Source of the DNA: Zanthoxylum bungeanum
Lineage: Eukaryota > Streptophyta > Magnoliopsida > Sapindales > Rutaceae
Assembly: GCA_019454045.1 (NCBI GenBank)
Contig: SKCR01023746.1
Location: forward strand, 62,001-126,000
Length of the DNA stretch: 64,000 nt
Direction: 5' to 3'
In this document: in pieces, positions 1 through 10,614 of the stretch
Layout of the letters: every line of letters starts with the position of its first letter
Position numbering within the stretch: position 1 is the first letter of the stretch
Notes under the pieces: model-generated
What the model was told of the DNA's origin: nothing
Seen by the model: only the letters and a program-made list of their open reading frames with translations
Databases searched by the model: none
Program-made: the position numbers and the translations under genes

Positions 1-72
1 TAATAAAATGTTACATTAGTATTTACAAGGAAATAAATAATAAAATTGGCGCTCAGAGCTCCAACCCTAACA
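1..72 (-). repeat. Element B: start of 3' LTR (partial, cut by window edge)
   Basis: The end of this segment, read on the minus strand, begins TGTTAGGGTTGG and matches the outer end of the split LTR at 48716-49842 almost base for base. It is followed inward by a polypurine tract, which identifies it as the 3' LTR of a minus-strand Ty1/copia element. The rest of this LTR and its target duplication lie left of the window. Confidence 0.85.
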
Positions 73-92
73 AAATCTCTCACTTGCTCTAG
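73..92 (-). promoter_or_regulatory. Element B polypurine tract
   Basis: On the minus strand this reads AGAGCAAGTGAGAGATTT immediately before the LTR start. That is the usual position and composition of the plus-strand priming site of copia elements, and it matches the tracts of elements D, E and A. Confidence 0.8.
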
Positions 93-343
93 TGCCAATA
101 TCGATTGTATCTAATACCCATCGACTCCTCATGTTCATCAAATAACTTCGGAGGAATGGCCTTCATAAGCGGGTCTGCTACATTATCTTCACTCGGTACC
201 TTACACACGACAATGTCCCATCGCGACACAATCTCTAGAATGATGTGGTACTTTCGTTCCACATGCTTCGACTTTTGATGCGCCCTTGGTTCTTTTGCTT
301 ACAAAATGGCTCCAGTATTATCACAGTATAACAGAATCGAATT

Positions 344-694
344 CTAGATACTTGGGACTACTCCCAATTCTGTGATAAAGTTCCTAACACAAACGACTTC
401 TTTTGTAGCTTTAGAAGCTGCAATATATTCCGCCTCTGTGGTGGAATCAGCTGTCGACTCCTGTTTGGAGCTTTTCCAACAATCTGCACCGCCGTTAAGG
501 GTAAACACGAATCCTGATGTAGACTTTCTATCATCAAGATCCGATTGGAAATCGGAATCCGTATACCCATTAACTTGCAGTTCGTTTCCTCCATAGATAA
601 TAAACTTATCCTTAGTACCTTTAAGATACTTGAGGATATGTTTAATGGCCATCCAATGGTCATTTCCTGGATTGGAATGATATCTGCTGGTCAC
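344..694 (-). pseudogene. Element B: copia RNase H fragment
   Basis: The translation shows the copia RNase H signature: GYTDSDFQSD, then DRKSTSGFVFTLNGG, then ADSTTEAEYIAAS. Upstream is the HWMAIKHILKYLKGT connection seen at the RT/RNase H junction. The reading is open for 116 codons but is separated from the RT part (695-1644) by stops, so it is a remnant of one polyprotein. RNase H would remove the RNA strand during reverse transcription in the virus-like particle. The family call is certain; activity is not expected. Confidence 0.85.
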
Positions 695-1644
695 ACTAAC
701 TGCGAAGCTGATATCAGCCTAGTACATAACATGACATACATTATGCTGCCCAAACACGAAGCATAAAGTTGATTAGACATTCTAATCTTCTCATCTTCTA
801 TTTGCGGACACATCTTCTTCGAAAGATGTAAGCCATGTCTGAACGGTATGTTTGCTGTCTTACAGTTACCAAAATTATACCATTTTAAGATCTTATTTAC
901 GTACGTTGATTGAGATAGCCCAATAAGCTTCCTTTCTCTATCTCTATAGAGTTTTATGCCTAAGACATAAGATGCTTCACCTAGGTCCTACATGAAGAAA
1001 TTCATACAGAGGTAAGCTTTGACGCCTTGCATCATCACATTATCATTCCCAATGATAAGGATGTCGTCAGCATAGAGAATTAAAAATACCACCATACTCC
1101 CACTAGCCTTCTTATACACACATGATTCTTCCGGATTCTCGAGAAAACCAGACAATTTGATTATCTCGTCGAATCAAAGATTCCAGCTTCGTGAAGTCTG
1201 TTTAAGTACATATATGGACTTCTTCAGGTTGCATACCATGTCCGAGTTCTCGCTGGATACAAAATCCTCTGGTTTTTCCATATAGATTTCTTCATTAAGA
1301 AATCCATTTAGAAAGGCTGTTTTGACATCCATTTGCCAAATCTCATAATCATGATATGCAGAAATTGACAACAAAATCCTTATAAACTTTAGCATTGCAA
1401 CTGGCGAAAACGTTTCATCGTAGTCGACACCAGATCGCTGCGAGTAACCTTTAGCTACCAGTTGGGCTTTAAAGGTTTCAACCTTTCCTTCGGGCCCTCG
1501 CTTCCTCTTGTAAATCCATTTACTACGGATATGAACAATTCCTTCGGGAAGCGGAACCAAGTTCCAAACTTGATTCTCATGAATTGAGTCCATTTCGGAT
1601 TTCATGGCGTCTTGCCACTTCACGGATTCGATGTCCAACATCAT
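695..1644 (-). pseudogene. Element B: copia reverse transcriptase, broken
   Basis: The longest open part (1174-1644, 156 aa) carries the start of the copia RT: KWQDAMKSEMDSI, WIYKRKRGPEG, LVAKGYSQRSGVDYDETFSPVA, YEIWQMDVKTAFLNG. The catalytic box is read downstream at about 1046-1080 as YADDILIIGND, so both aspartates remain. Stops lie between the two parts (near 1170 and beyond) and before the RNase H. The domain order after integrase and before RNase H is that of Ty1/copia. Dead copy. Confidence 0.85.
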
Positions 1645-2316
1645 TCTCTATAGGTAAAATAGTCAGTCTCTTCAACTAAGAAAACATCGAGACTCTTTTC
1701 TTGTATCAAATAGAAACGTTCATGAGGTCTAGATACCCTTTGTGACCTACAGAGTGTGTGTGTTGAAGGTTCTTCATCTTCTTGAACTACAGGTTCCTCC
1801 ATTAGTTCGTTGGTTTCAGGTTGTACTTCATCAAGTTCAACCTGTCTATGATCACCACATTCAGCCAAAAATTCTATTTCTAGAAATTTTACGAAGCGAG
1901 CTACGAACAAAGTTTGATGCTCGGTATCATAGAACAAACATCCTTTTGTATTTGAAGGATATCCAACAAACCTAAACTTCTACCCTCGAGGCAAAAGCTT
2001 ATTTTGATAAGTCATCTTGACGTATGCAGGACACCCCCAAATCATAATATAACTAAGACTTGGTTTCCTGCCGGTCCATATCTCATACGGAGTCGTAGGA
2101 ACAGCTTTGGAAGGAATCTTGTTCAAAAGATGTGCGACAGTTAAAAGATCATAACCCTATAAATAATAGGGAAATCTGTATAACTCAACATCGATCAGAC
2201 TATATCTAAAAAAGTCCAATTTTTCCTCTCTGACACTCCATTGTGTTGCGGAGTGCCTGGAGGAGTATATTGAGCGAGAATCTCTTTCTCCTTTAAATAA
2301 TCAGTGAACTCTCGAC
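1641..2316 (-). pseudogene. Element B: integrase C-terminal part and RT linker
   Basis: The 98-codon open part (1641-1937) holds FYDTEHQTLFVARFVKFLE, the typical copia segment after the integrase core, then an acidic linker (EPVVQEDEEPS) and a basic RSQRVSRPHERFYL segment that precedes the RT. Upstream (1938-2316) the minus strand still reads integrase-like pieces, such as the 'IWTGRKPS' type segment near 2050-2080 and a PGTPQHNGVSER-like stretch near 2240-2265, but with stops. This is a remnant of the same gag-pol. Confidence 0.7.
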
Positions 2317-2853
2317 TCATATATTCACCGCATCGATCAGATCAAAGACATTTAATATATTAACCAGTATATTTTTCAACTTCATTTCAGAATTCTTTAA
2401 ACTTTTCAAAGGTTTCCGATTTATGTTTATCAGATAAACATAACCGTACCGTGACAGATCATCGGTAAAGGTAACGAAGTAAGAAAAACCACTGTGTGCA
2501 GTCTGACTTATGAGACCACATACATCATAATGTACAAGTTCCAATACGTCAGTGACTCGGTGTCCAACACCCGAAAATGAGGTTTTGGTCATTTTACCTC
2601 GAATACAAGATTCACAAGTTGGATAAGGTTCGATGGTGAGATCATGTATCAAACCATTCTTAACCAACTGGGTTAGGCGTTTCACGCCTATATGACCCAA
2701 CCTCATGTGCCACAGTTCAATATTATTTATATCAGATTGTTTACGTTTATTAATTCCAGTATTAAAGATATCTTGTGAGGTATGCGATATGTAATGACCA
2801 TGCTCGTTTGGACAACAAAGGATCTGAATATTATAACTATCATATAAATACAA
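2317..2853 (-). pseudogene. Element B: copia integrase zinc-binding region and core start
   Basis: The HHCC zinc region is clear: LWHMRLGHIGVKRL, then CESC about 30 residues later. It is followed by GKMTKTSFSG, LELVHYDVCG (first core aspartate kept) and [18 protein letters not shown]. The reading frame degenerates after about residue 135 through a frameshift, and the second aspartate is not readable in this frame. Integrase would join the cDNA ends to host DNA. Family assignment is secure. Confidence 0.85.
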
Positions 2854-2880
2854 AGAACGATTCTTAATATTTATATTATA

Positions 2881-3270
2881 TCATTCAATATCTAATACAA
2901 AAATGGACATAATATTCGCCACACATCCTGGCACAAAATAGCAGTAATTTAACAAAAGTCTCCCAATGGGTAAGGGAATCTCACATATGCCTACTGCAAT
3001 CGTATCCAGAGAGTCACCACTCCCGAATCGCAACTGTATCTCCCCAGATTTAAGTCGTCTACTTCCCGTCAGCACCTTCAAGATATTGCAAATGTGAATA
3101 GGACAAGCAGAATCCAAAATCCAATTAGACGTCATAGTTTTACAAGCCAATGAGATATCAATAATATGAAAAATAAAAGTACTTGATGTCGATGCTTTTT
3201 CCTTCCTTTTTGTGCAAGATAGTCCGGCCAGTTTCTTTTCTAGTGCCCGACTTTTTGGCAGTGGTGGCAC
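2881..3270 (-). pseudogene. Element B: copia aspartic protease
   Basis: WILDSACPIHIC lies at about residues 46-57. The copia protease active site is D-S/T-G, so the glycine is replaced by alanine here (DSA). Downstream hydrophobic segments (YCYFVPGCVANIMSI) match the usual PR-to-IN stretch. The domain lies between the Gag knuckle (3241-3290) and integrase (2317-2853), in the correct order for the minus strand. The missing glycine suggests no activity. Confidence 0.75.
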
Positions 3271-3634
3271 TTATCTTCAGAAGCTCATTGGGCTTCGCCG
3301 TCTTAGCCTGCGGAGGAATAATGAAACCTTTCTTCTTCTTTCATTTTGTCTTCTTCCCCTTCGCCTTGGATTGGGAAGAAGCAGAAAGTGAAGTGGATTT
3401 CGGAAGGCGAGTCGGAACTCCATTCCTCAAATCTTCCTCTGCTGTGAGAAGCATCTTATGCAACTCACGGTAAGAGCAGTGAATCCCATTCTTGTTGAAA
3501 TACATAACGAACTGGCGATATGACGCTGGGAGTGAATCGAGAATGACACTATGTCCCAGAGTTTTATCAAGAGGGAAATCTTGACGCCTCAATTGTTCGA
3601 TGAAATCGATCAAATGAAGCACATGCAGGCTCAC
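3241..3634 (-). pseudogene. Element B: Gag C-terminal half with damaged zinc knuckle
   Basis: The open part 3341-3634 reads as the copia Gag stretch LGHSVILDSLPASYRQFVMYFN, then ELHKMLLTAEEDLRNG and a lysine-rich tail. Just downstream (about 3241-3290) the knuckle reads CHHCQKVGH, then a stop where an aromatic residue is expected, and a tryptophan replaces the last cysteine. Gag would form the particle and bind the RNA. Two knuckle lesions in one site show long neutral decay. Confidence 0.8.
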
Positions 3635-4029
3635 AGCCTACCCCTCATCAAGTTTAGAATGGAACAGTTCCATTGAAACTCTATGAACCATAATATGTTC
3701 CTGGTTCATGAACGATTCACGAAGTTGGGCCATCATGCTATATGCATCGTGCATCTCAAAGTAAGTCTTCTTAAGCTCAGAAGAAAGGGAACTCATGATG
3801 ATGATTTAACCCTTAAATCATCATCTTTCCATCTTTGGAAAGTCTAATGTTCTTAAGGAGATGCATCTGGAGATATAGCAAACGGTAATGGACCTTCCAA
3901 AATGTACCTCAGCTTCTTGGAATTGAAGACAATCCTCAAATCCATATCCCAATCCGCAAAGTCTTCAGCGTTTTTTAGCTTATTCGTATCAAGCATACAA
4001 GCAAAAGGATTGGTTGGAGGTTCCGCCAT
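3635..4029 (-). pseudogene. Element B: Gag N-terminal half
   Basis: The likely Gag start is the methionine at 4029 (MAEPPTNPFACMLDTNKL), which begins a typical copia Gag N-terminus with WDMDLRIVFNSKKLRYIL. An upstream in-frame methionine at 4059 gives ten more residues not expected for the family. Open reading ends at 3853. The segment 3635-3850 still looks Gag-like (SLSSELKKTYFEMHDAYS on the minus strand) but is out of frame or stopped. Confidence 0.75.
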
Positions 4030-4786
4030 CACAAATATATCAAATAGACAGCGAATCAACGGTAAGCAGGTAAGCAGATAAAAGATAATACAGTTTCATA
4101 TTATATCATAAAGCATTAACTAGATCATGGATTTTTAATCTAAAAATGCCACTCCCACTATTTCATACAAAACTGTAATCCCCAAACAGAATACAAAACA
4201 TGCGATAATCAAATCATAACATAATAGTGAAAGGTGGACCCCATGAATATATTTCAGCTCACAGCTTTAGCACCTTCTCGCTTACGTATATTCATTAAGT
4301 AGGAAACTATTGTCAATCACTCAATAGTGACTCCTGAGTTTTTGTTCCTGGTCGTTTCTCGTTGTGACAGCTTTGGCACGTTCACAAGGAGGCGAACCAA
4401 GGTTAAACTTGTCAATGATGAATTCAAGATACTTGTGAAACCTGACAGCTTTGGCACGTTCAGAATTCGCTTTCGCTTGAATTCACCTAATATCAAATTA
4501 TCCGGTACAAATAAATTTCTACCGACCATATCCTCACAGTTTTGGCACGTTCTTATATATAGTTGTAGAAAATTTATCGATAAGCGGTATTGATAAAATG
4601 GACCAATCAATATGTATCAAATATACAATAAATTAAAAACCTGATTTTAAATAGGGATTTTTCCGCAAAAGATGCTTTTACTTTATTTAATCAAATTAAA
4701 TAAATACATGCATGCATAAAGTCAAGATTAAAGTAAACATTGGCTTTTAAAGTCTTAATCAATATCGAGTGTCCAGAATCAGACTC
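4030..4786 (-). other. Element B: untranslated leader with four spaced repeats
   Basis: No coding sequence is seen. Four copies of a motif close to ACAGCTTTGGCACGTTC (plus strand) occur near 4258-4278, 4367-4385, 4444-4462 and 4536-4554, roughly 75-110 bp apart. The same positions in the leaders of A, E and H carry related repeats. The segment lies between the primer site and Gag and would be the 5' leader of the genomic RNA. Confidence 0.7.
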
Positions 4787-4798
4787 GCTCTGATACTA
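4787..4798 (-). promoter_or_regulatory. Element B primer-binding site (initiator Met tRNA)
   Basis: The minus strand reads TAGTATCAGAGC directly after the LTR end. It differs by one base from TGGTATCAGAGC, the sequence complementary to the 3' end of plant initiator-methionine tRNA that elements D, E and F carry intact. Confidence 0.85.
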
Positions 4799-4801
4799 TT
4801 T

Positions 4802-6073
4802 TATAGGGGTTTTATACGGAATTATAGGGTTAGCGTAACAGAACGCGGAAAACAGATTTTTCCGATTTCAAATTTTTTTTTTGGAACAATTAAATAAACT
4901 TATTTATTTAATTAACCAATACTTAAAATCTGAAATTTTAACCCAAGAATTATATTTCTTTTAATTACTGAATTACCCCAAAGTTTTGTAATTTATTCAT
5001 TTTGTTCCTTAAATAGTCAAATACATATTTAATGGATTCCAAATCAATCCCAAAATGATTTATACATGTCTAATACATGAAAATACAATTTGCAACACAA
5101 ACCCCAAATTCTACTACAAATACTGAGAGCAAACCATAATTTTTCTTAATTGTGATTTGGCACCAAATGTCAAATGTTCAAAACATGTCAAGATCAAATC
5201 CAATCAATCTCAAGTTTAATATACATCAAATTATATCACATATATGAAAAATCCCCAAAATTGGATTAGGTTTAGAACCCTAATTTCATAAATTACTCCA
5301 ATTGCACAATTTACATTAAATTGATTTAATTCAACACTTTAATTAATCCAATACCACACCAATCAAGTCTCACCATCATGAAATTACTCAAGAACAATTC
5401 TAGGTTAATCATAAATAGCTAAGCAACTCTAGAATGGCAACTTTAATTACACATTAATCTTATAAGCTTAATTACTCATAATAACCTTATAAATTAATCT
5501 AACATGCAAATAATCTTCAAACAAGTTTCCAACAAATTTAATTACAAACTAAAAGAGTAGAGACATCAACTTAGCAACACAAATTGAAGTCAAGATCAAT
5601 AGAAATATTTTCTAAGTAGAAGAAAGTAAAGAAATACTTACAAAATTCCAAATTTAGCTTTGATTTTTTTCTTTGTTCAACTTTTTCTCTCAACTCCCTT
5701 TGTAAATATTTTGAAAACTTGTGTAAGTGTTGAAAATAAAAACAAAACAATTTTTTTAAATCCAATTCACCTTGGCTGAATTTTGTTATAAAAAATTAAA
5801 TAACAATTATTTCATTTTTGTTCAAATTTCATTAGTCCAGATTTTACTTTAATAAAGTTAACACTTTATCTTTAATAAAGCAAATCAAAATGTGTTCCAA
5901 TGGTAACAAGCCATTTTCCAACTTTAAAAAGCTAAAATCATTACAAAAGATATTTACTTTATTAATTAATTGAATTATTTAACAATTAAATAATTAAATA
6001 ATAAATATAAATATCTTAAATATATGTATTATATTTACATTAAATATCTCAAATACATATATTAATGATATAT
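4802..6073 (-). repeat. Element B 5' LTR, inner segment (interrupted by element C)
   Basis: This is the PBS-proximal part of B's 5' LTR, starting on the plus strand with TATAGGGG (decayed TGTAGGGG). It is AT-rich and shows the same layout as the LTRs of E (22211-24818). It stops abruptly at the TATAT duplication 6069-6073 and resumes at 48716, after the whole of element C. The two pieces add to about 2.4 kb, the usual LTR length of this family here. No gene lies in it. Confidence 0.85.
6069..6073. other. Target-site duplication of element C (left copy)
   Basis: TATAT directly before C's 5' LTR. The matching copy is at 48716-48720. Confidence 0.8.
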
Positions 6074-6679
6074 TTTAGACACTGTATTTTTGCATGAGCC
6101 CGATGATGAGCCTCGTATGGAGACACAACCTGAAAAGTTGCGGAAGTTGCGAAAAACGAATTCCGGAAGGAAAGAAAACCTTCAAAATTAACCCCTTATC
6201 GGATTTAGACTCACTAGCCAACCTCAGATTCGCTCAGTCAACCCCACTACTTCAAACCTTAGCTTCAGACCCACCATGCAGCCCGTGCAATCGGCCCATG
6301 CGGCCCACACAATCGGCCATTGCACCCTTCAACTTCGGCCCATCGACCCTCTGACCATGCGGCCCATGCATAATCTTCCCAAATATGATAAAATCTCCTT
6401 AGTTATGAGAGCATCAACACTTTCCAATTTAATGAGATTTTGGGATCCCATCCTCACGAAATTAACAAAGATTTGAAATCCATTTTTTACCAAATATGTA
6501 AGATCCTAGGCCCAAACTAGAAAGAATTCTTCCTTCATAATATAAGTGATTTGAGTTTCCCTTGTAAATCCCTTAAGCATCTTATATGGAAAAGAAAATC
6601 TTGACACAAAAGAAAGGAGAGAGAGAGAGAGGGGCGGCAACATTGAAGGAAAAAATAAGAAAACCCTAGGAGGCAGCAA

Positions 6680-6692
6680 CTATAAAAGAAAG
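6680..6692 (+). promoter_or_regulatory. Candidate TATA box in element C LTR
   Basis: CTATAAAAGAAA is the clearest TATA-like site in the LTR, and it is repeated at the same place in the 3' LTR (about 37025). It would place the transcript start near 6715. This is inferred from sequence only. Confidence 0.45.
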
Positions 6693-7317
6693 GGGTAAGG
6701 ACCGGCCAAGGGAGGCTCTTCTTCTTCTTCTTCTGGGGGTGGCAACTTGAGGGAAAAAAACTAAGGGATCACCGAAAAAGAGAGAGATGGAGCCACCAAA
6801 AAAGAAAACAGAAAGAAAGAAGGGAACCACCAGAAAAAGAAAACAGAAAGAAAGAAGGGAGCCACCGAAAAAAGAAAACAGAAAGAAAGGGGGAACCACT
6901 GACAAACAACAAAACATATTGAGGAGAAAGAGAAAAATCAGAAAAAAAAAAACAAAAAAACAGTGTGAGGAGAGGGAAAAAATCGAAAAAACAACAAAAA
7001 CCGAAAAAAGAAGCAACTAGTAGCGCAAAGAAAACAGATTTAGTGAACAGAAACAGTGAAACAGCGAACCAGTGAGCAGAAATAGCGAATCAGCAACCAG
7101 AAACAGCAAACCAGCGATCCTTCAGGCAACGACCTAACACACTTTTGAGAAAACAACTTAAAAGGTAAGACCTGAGGGCACCCTTACCATATTTATTTTT
7201 ATAGTTCTTGACGTTGCGTGTTTGGCGGGACGTGAAATACGTCTAGTCGGGTATGCGAAGTCCTACGTCAAAGATGGCCAAATCTCTAGTCACATTTATT
7301 CTTTGGCATTTCGTTAT

Positions 7318-7325
7318 TTATCTTT

Positions 7326-7356
<31 letters not shown>

Positions 7357-7362
7357 TTCACA
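7318..7362. repeat. TTTA microsatellite in element C LTR
   Basis: About ten TTTA/ATTT units; shorter in the 3' copy (about 47975-48002). Confidence 0.9.
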
Positions 7363-8078
7363 TTTATCGTTATTTTATTATTTCGCATTTATTTTTTTAT
7401 TGTTTGGTCATGTTGATGATTATACATATATGCATTATTATATTATCTCGTGTATATTTTTTATGTCCGTTCACGTTGCATTGATGATTATATGTGTCAT
7501 TATCCCTTACGGTATATCGGATGGAGACCTAGACGTAAATTCCGTAGTCGAATCCGAATGGACGGTAGTGCGGTTTGTACTTGGGATACAACTCCACGTG
7601 CCACTCGGGAAATACACATATATGCGTGATTAACCCTTTTTTTTACCATTCATCTTAATAAATCATTTTCTTTTGAATAATTTATTATGATTTTCGTTGT
7701 CGCATCTCGTATTTCTTAACTTAATATGCTTTTGGAACTATGTTATTGTGATTATTATTTTGGTTGGGTGTGTTATTACATTTGTTATTCGCTTTTATGC
7801 ATGAATTGTATTAAGACTTGACTATACCATTGTGTGAACCTGTACATTATACTGGCATAAGTAAGAGACCATTCTGAACCCAACGGTTTGAGGTCTTCCC
7901 TTGTGAGGGGTGAGTGAGACCTTAAATCTTTCACAGTTCACGCTAAGTGGCGACTCATTTATTCTCCAGTTTAGTCCCCCGCAGACTAATCCGTACTCTC
8001 TACATGCTGTGAGCCCAACAGTATCGTGGTCACCGAACATCATAGGCATAATGGTAAACCCCACTTCGCTCCTACAGA

Positions 8079-8095
8079 TGGCGACTCCACTAGGG
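8079..8095 (+). promoter_or_regulatory. Element C candidate primer-binding site
   Basis: TGGCGACTCCACTAGGG follows the LTR end by two bases. It is not the initiator-Met site used by the copia elements here. Sites of this form are common in Tat-type elements; I cannot name the tRNA with certainty. Confidence 0.65.
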
Positions 8096-9135
8096 ATAAA
8101 GAATCAGCCCCGAAACAATGACTTACAGTGTCCGTGGCTTTGGCTTTGGTTAACCAAGTCTCATATATTTTGCATACCCTTCTTACCCCCAATGGCGTCA
8201 TGTGTCGTGAAGTCGCTTTCATTCAAGGTGACAGATCATTATGTGATGATAACCATCACTCGTTGGAACGTACCATAGGGTATAAAAAGGCGTGCTCACT
8301 TGATCACTCGAATCATTGAATGGGGAGACCTAGTTGTGTGCAACCCTTCGCCGATGAGAGCCTTATCCATACCCTTGTAAGCCCACATGCGAACCATAGT
8401 TATGTTCCCTATAGAAGCTACCCACCATGCTTGTGTTTGGGCCCCCTATTATTTGAAGTTATTTAGCTACCTTATCGCAAAAGTGTAAAACTGTTAGGCC
8501 TTTTCAATTGGGACAAAGTTTACACTCCCGATAATCTGATTGAACGCTTTAAAATGATAACAGGCCAACTTGTATGAAAACCTTGATGGGCTTAGAAGTT
8601 CCAAACATGATCCGAATATGCCAGATGCATGAGTCCGATATCCGCACTGGCTTTCATCCAAGAAGGGTACGCATTGTTATGGCATATTTGTATACTTTTT
8701 GATATCTCCAAGTTCGTCTCCGCCACAACTTTTATTACTGAGGGCCCAATTCATCATTTCTAGATAATGTCACGATCCCCATAATAGGCTTAGTCAATCT
8801 TGGAAATGGGCGGTCTTTCTTTTTTATTGATGAAGAGAGACTGAGGTAGCCAAGGTTCACCCTTTTAGCATAGGAGAGAACGATCTTTGTGTACCCCACA
8901 TTGGTGCATAAAATGAGTCATACCTAGGGCAAAAATGGGCTTACCATAGGTACATGAGGATTAAGGTCGGAAGGGTATATGCTATATTGATAACCACATG
9001 CATCTCATGCATACAAGCATCATGTTGACCCCTTGTCTTAAAAGCCATCATAGATATCTGTTGGGTTAGAGAAGAATGAAGACTTGTGAAGAAGAGGTTA
9101 GCAAGCATGGATACGTCAGGCAATGAGGGTTCCCG
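8096..9135 (+). other. Element C leader / lost Gag N-terminal region, no readable gene
   Basis: About 1 kb between the primer site and the first Gag-like sequence. No frame stays open for a meaningful length on the plus strand, and I see no recognisable domain. The expected Gag capsid part is absent or decayed past recognition, so this may include a deletion. Confidence 0.5.
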
Positions 9136-9477
9136 CATGGATCAATTGGAGACCAACATCACCAAAACCTAAAACCCTTAGAACCCAAACCACTTCCGAA
9201 CCCTGTGCCACACCACTTCGACCTAAAACTACACTGTCACTTCCATCAGCAAAAAGGCCACAAAACTGAAAACTGCACCCGCCTTAAGCATGAGATCCAA
9301 GACCTCATTGACACCCATAAGATATCCGACCCGAAAAAAGAACAACCCAACACATACATAAACCCTCTACCCAACTACCACTCTATTCCACCACCCACCT
9401 ACATGATCAACTCCGGCCTGCCTGAAAGCTTTGTCCTCCAAACTCTCAACCACCAAGCTTTTTGTATGGGGATATGA
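9136..9477 (+). pseudogene. Element C: Gag remnant with zinc knuckle
   Basis: A start-like ATG at 9136 (MDQLETNIT) is soon stopped. The next open part includes LHCHFHQQKGHKTENC, a Gag knuckle with the C-x2-H-x4-H-x4-C spacing seen in Tat elements, followed by RLKHEIQDLID, the helical stretch that normally comes after it. A proline-rich tail follows. The short distance from start to knuckle shows that most of Gag is missing. Confidence 0.7.
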
Positions 9478-9633
9478 GATAGCAGCAGTGAAGATGAAAT
9501 ATAGCAGGGGGGAGATTTCTGAGAAAACTTCTTGAGCAGTGACGAAGAGGAGGTAAAGGGGATGACTCGCAGTGGACATTTTTACAGTGATGTAACAGAG
9601 AAAGGCAAAAAAGTACTAACAAAAGGCTGATAG

Positions 9634-10334
9634 GTGATAAATAATACAGATAACACCGAGAGGGATACTGTGTTGCGTCAATTGAAGAAGACACAGGTAC
9701 AAGTAAACATATGTGAGTTATTATGCGCCTCTCAAGAGCACAGACGTGCCATGGTAGAAGCTCTAAGCAAGATAATGGTACCTAAAGATGCAAAACCGAC
9801 AATGTTCGTAGGGTCGGTACAGTAAGAGGGTAGGCATATGATAACATTCTCTGAAAAAGAGCTCCCGATGGAGAGGAGGAATCACAACAAGCCGCTATGC
9901 ATAAAAATGGAAGTAAAAGGCAAGAAGACATCTTGTGTGATGGTAAATGATGGCTCATCTATCAATGTGTGCCCTTTGAAGATTCTGTCGAGGTTGGGTA
10001 TGCAGACAACAGATTTAAGCCCCTCCAGCATGACTATCAAAGCATATGACGATAGCAGACGGGGAGTCAAAGGTACTTTCATCACAGTAGTGAAAGTGAG
10101 CCCGATATGAGATGAGACGGAGTTACAGTGCTTGATATCCTAGCTACATTTGCTCTGTTATTTGGGAGGCCATGGTTTCATAGACATGGGGGCATGTCAT
10201 CCACTTTGCACCGGGTTATTAAGTTCCCGCATGGAGGGGAAGTCGTCACCATCAGGGCTGAAGTAGACAGTGTTGTGGCTGCTTTAGACATACAACATTT
10301 CACGAGGTTCCAAGAGACGAAAAACTTTGAATAA
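9634..10334 (+). pseudogene. Element C: aspartic protease region
   Basis: Three adjacent open pieces (9634-9825, 9838-10110, 10128-10334) in changing frames read as the Tat-type protease region. ITFSEKELPMERRNHNKPLCI leads into VMVNDGSSINVCPL; the active-site aspartate-glycine order is altered here (NDGS). AYDDSRRGVKGTF follows, then LLFGRPWFHRHGGMSSTLHRVIKFP. The frame changes near 9830 and 10110 and the altered site make it inactive. Confidence 0.75.
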
Positions 10335-10614
10335 TTGGTGGACTCTAAAGTAACTAGAATCATGGAAAGAATGAAATATGAGTCGAGCACAGGTTTGAGT
10401 CCTAGAGGCCAGGGAATAAGAGCACTGCCAGATTTCAAGGGACAGACCACTAAGAGAGGATTAGGGTATGAATCCGATGGGATTGAGCCGAAGACCAAGA
10501 AAAAAAGTGATGAAGCTGATGGAACACTTTGTGAAAGCCACAAGGTATCAAGGAGAGTCTGAACCCGTATAAGTCAATGGGATCATAGTACCAGGATTCG
10601 AGATCTTCAAGGAT
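10335..10614 (+). pseudogene. Element C: PR-RT linker with G-patch-like segment
   Basis: The translation has MERMKYESSTGLSPRGQGI, then LPDFKGQTTKRGLGYE: glycines spaced as in the G-patch-like segment that Tat-lineage polyproteins carry between protease and RT. It is in frame for 75 codons and then stopped at 10562. The role in these elements is thought to be nucleic-acid binding; this is by analogy. Confidence 0.6.

Larger units (their letters stand above)
6074..8076 (+). repeat. Element C 5' LTR
   Basis: It begins TTTAGACACTG (a change from the TGTAGGCACTG of the 3' copy at 36425) and ends CGCTCCTACA. Inside are a purine-rich block (6600-6990) with three tandem copies of about 36 bp at 6787-6895, short repeats near 7045-7110, a TTTA microsatellite (7318-7362), and a block at 7513-7610 that resembles the leader of element D. 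The open frames in the purine block are compositional and are not genes. Confidence 0.9.

Noticed and set aside
6666..7020. Long open frames on both strands in the purine-rich part of the C LTR
   Set aside because: They follow from GA/CT composition and a 36-bp repeat, show no domain, overlap on opposite strands, and lie in an LTR.
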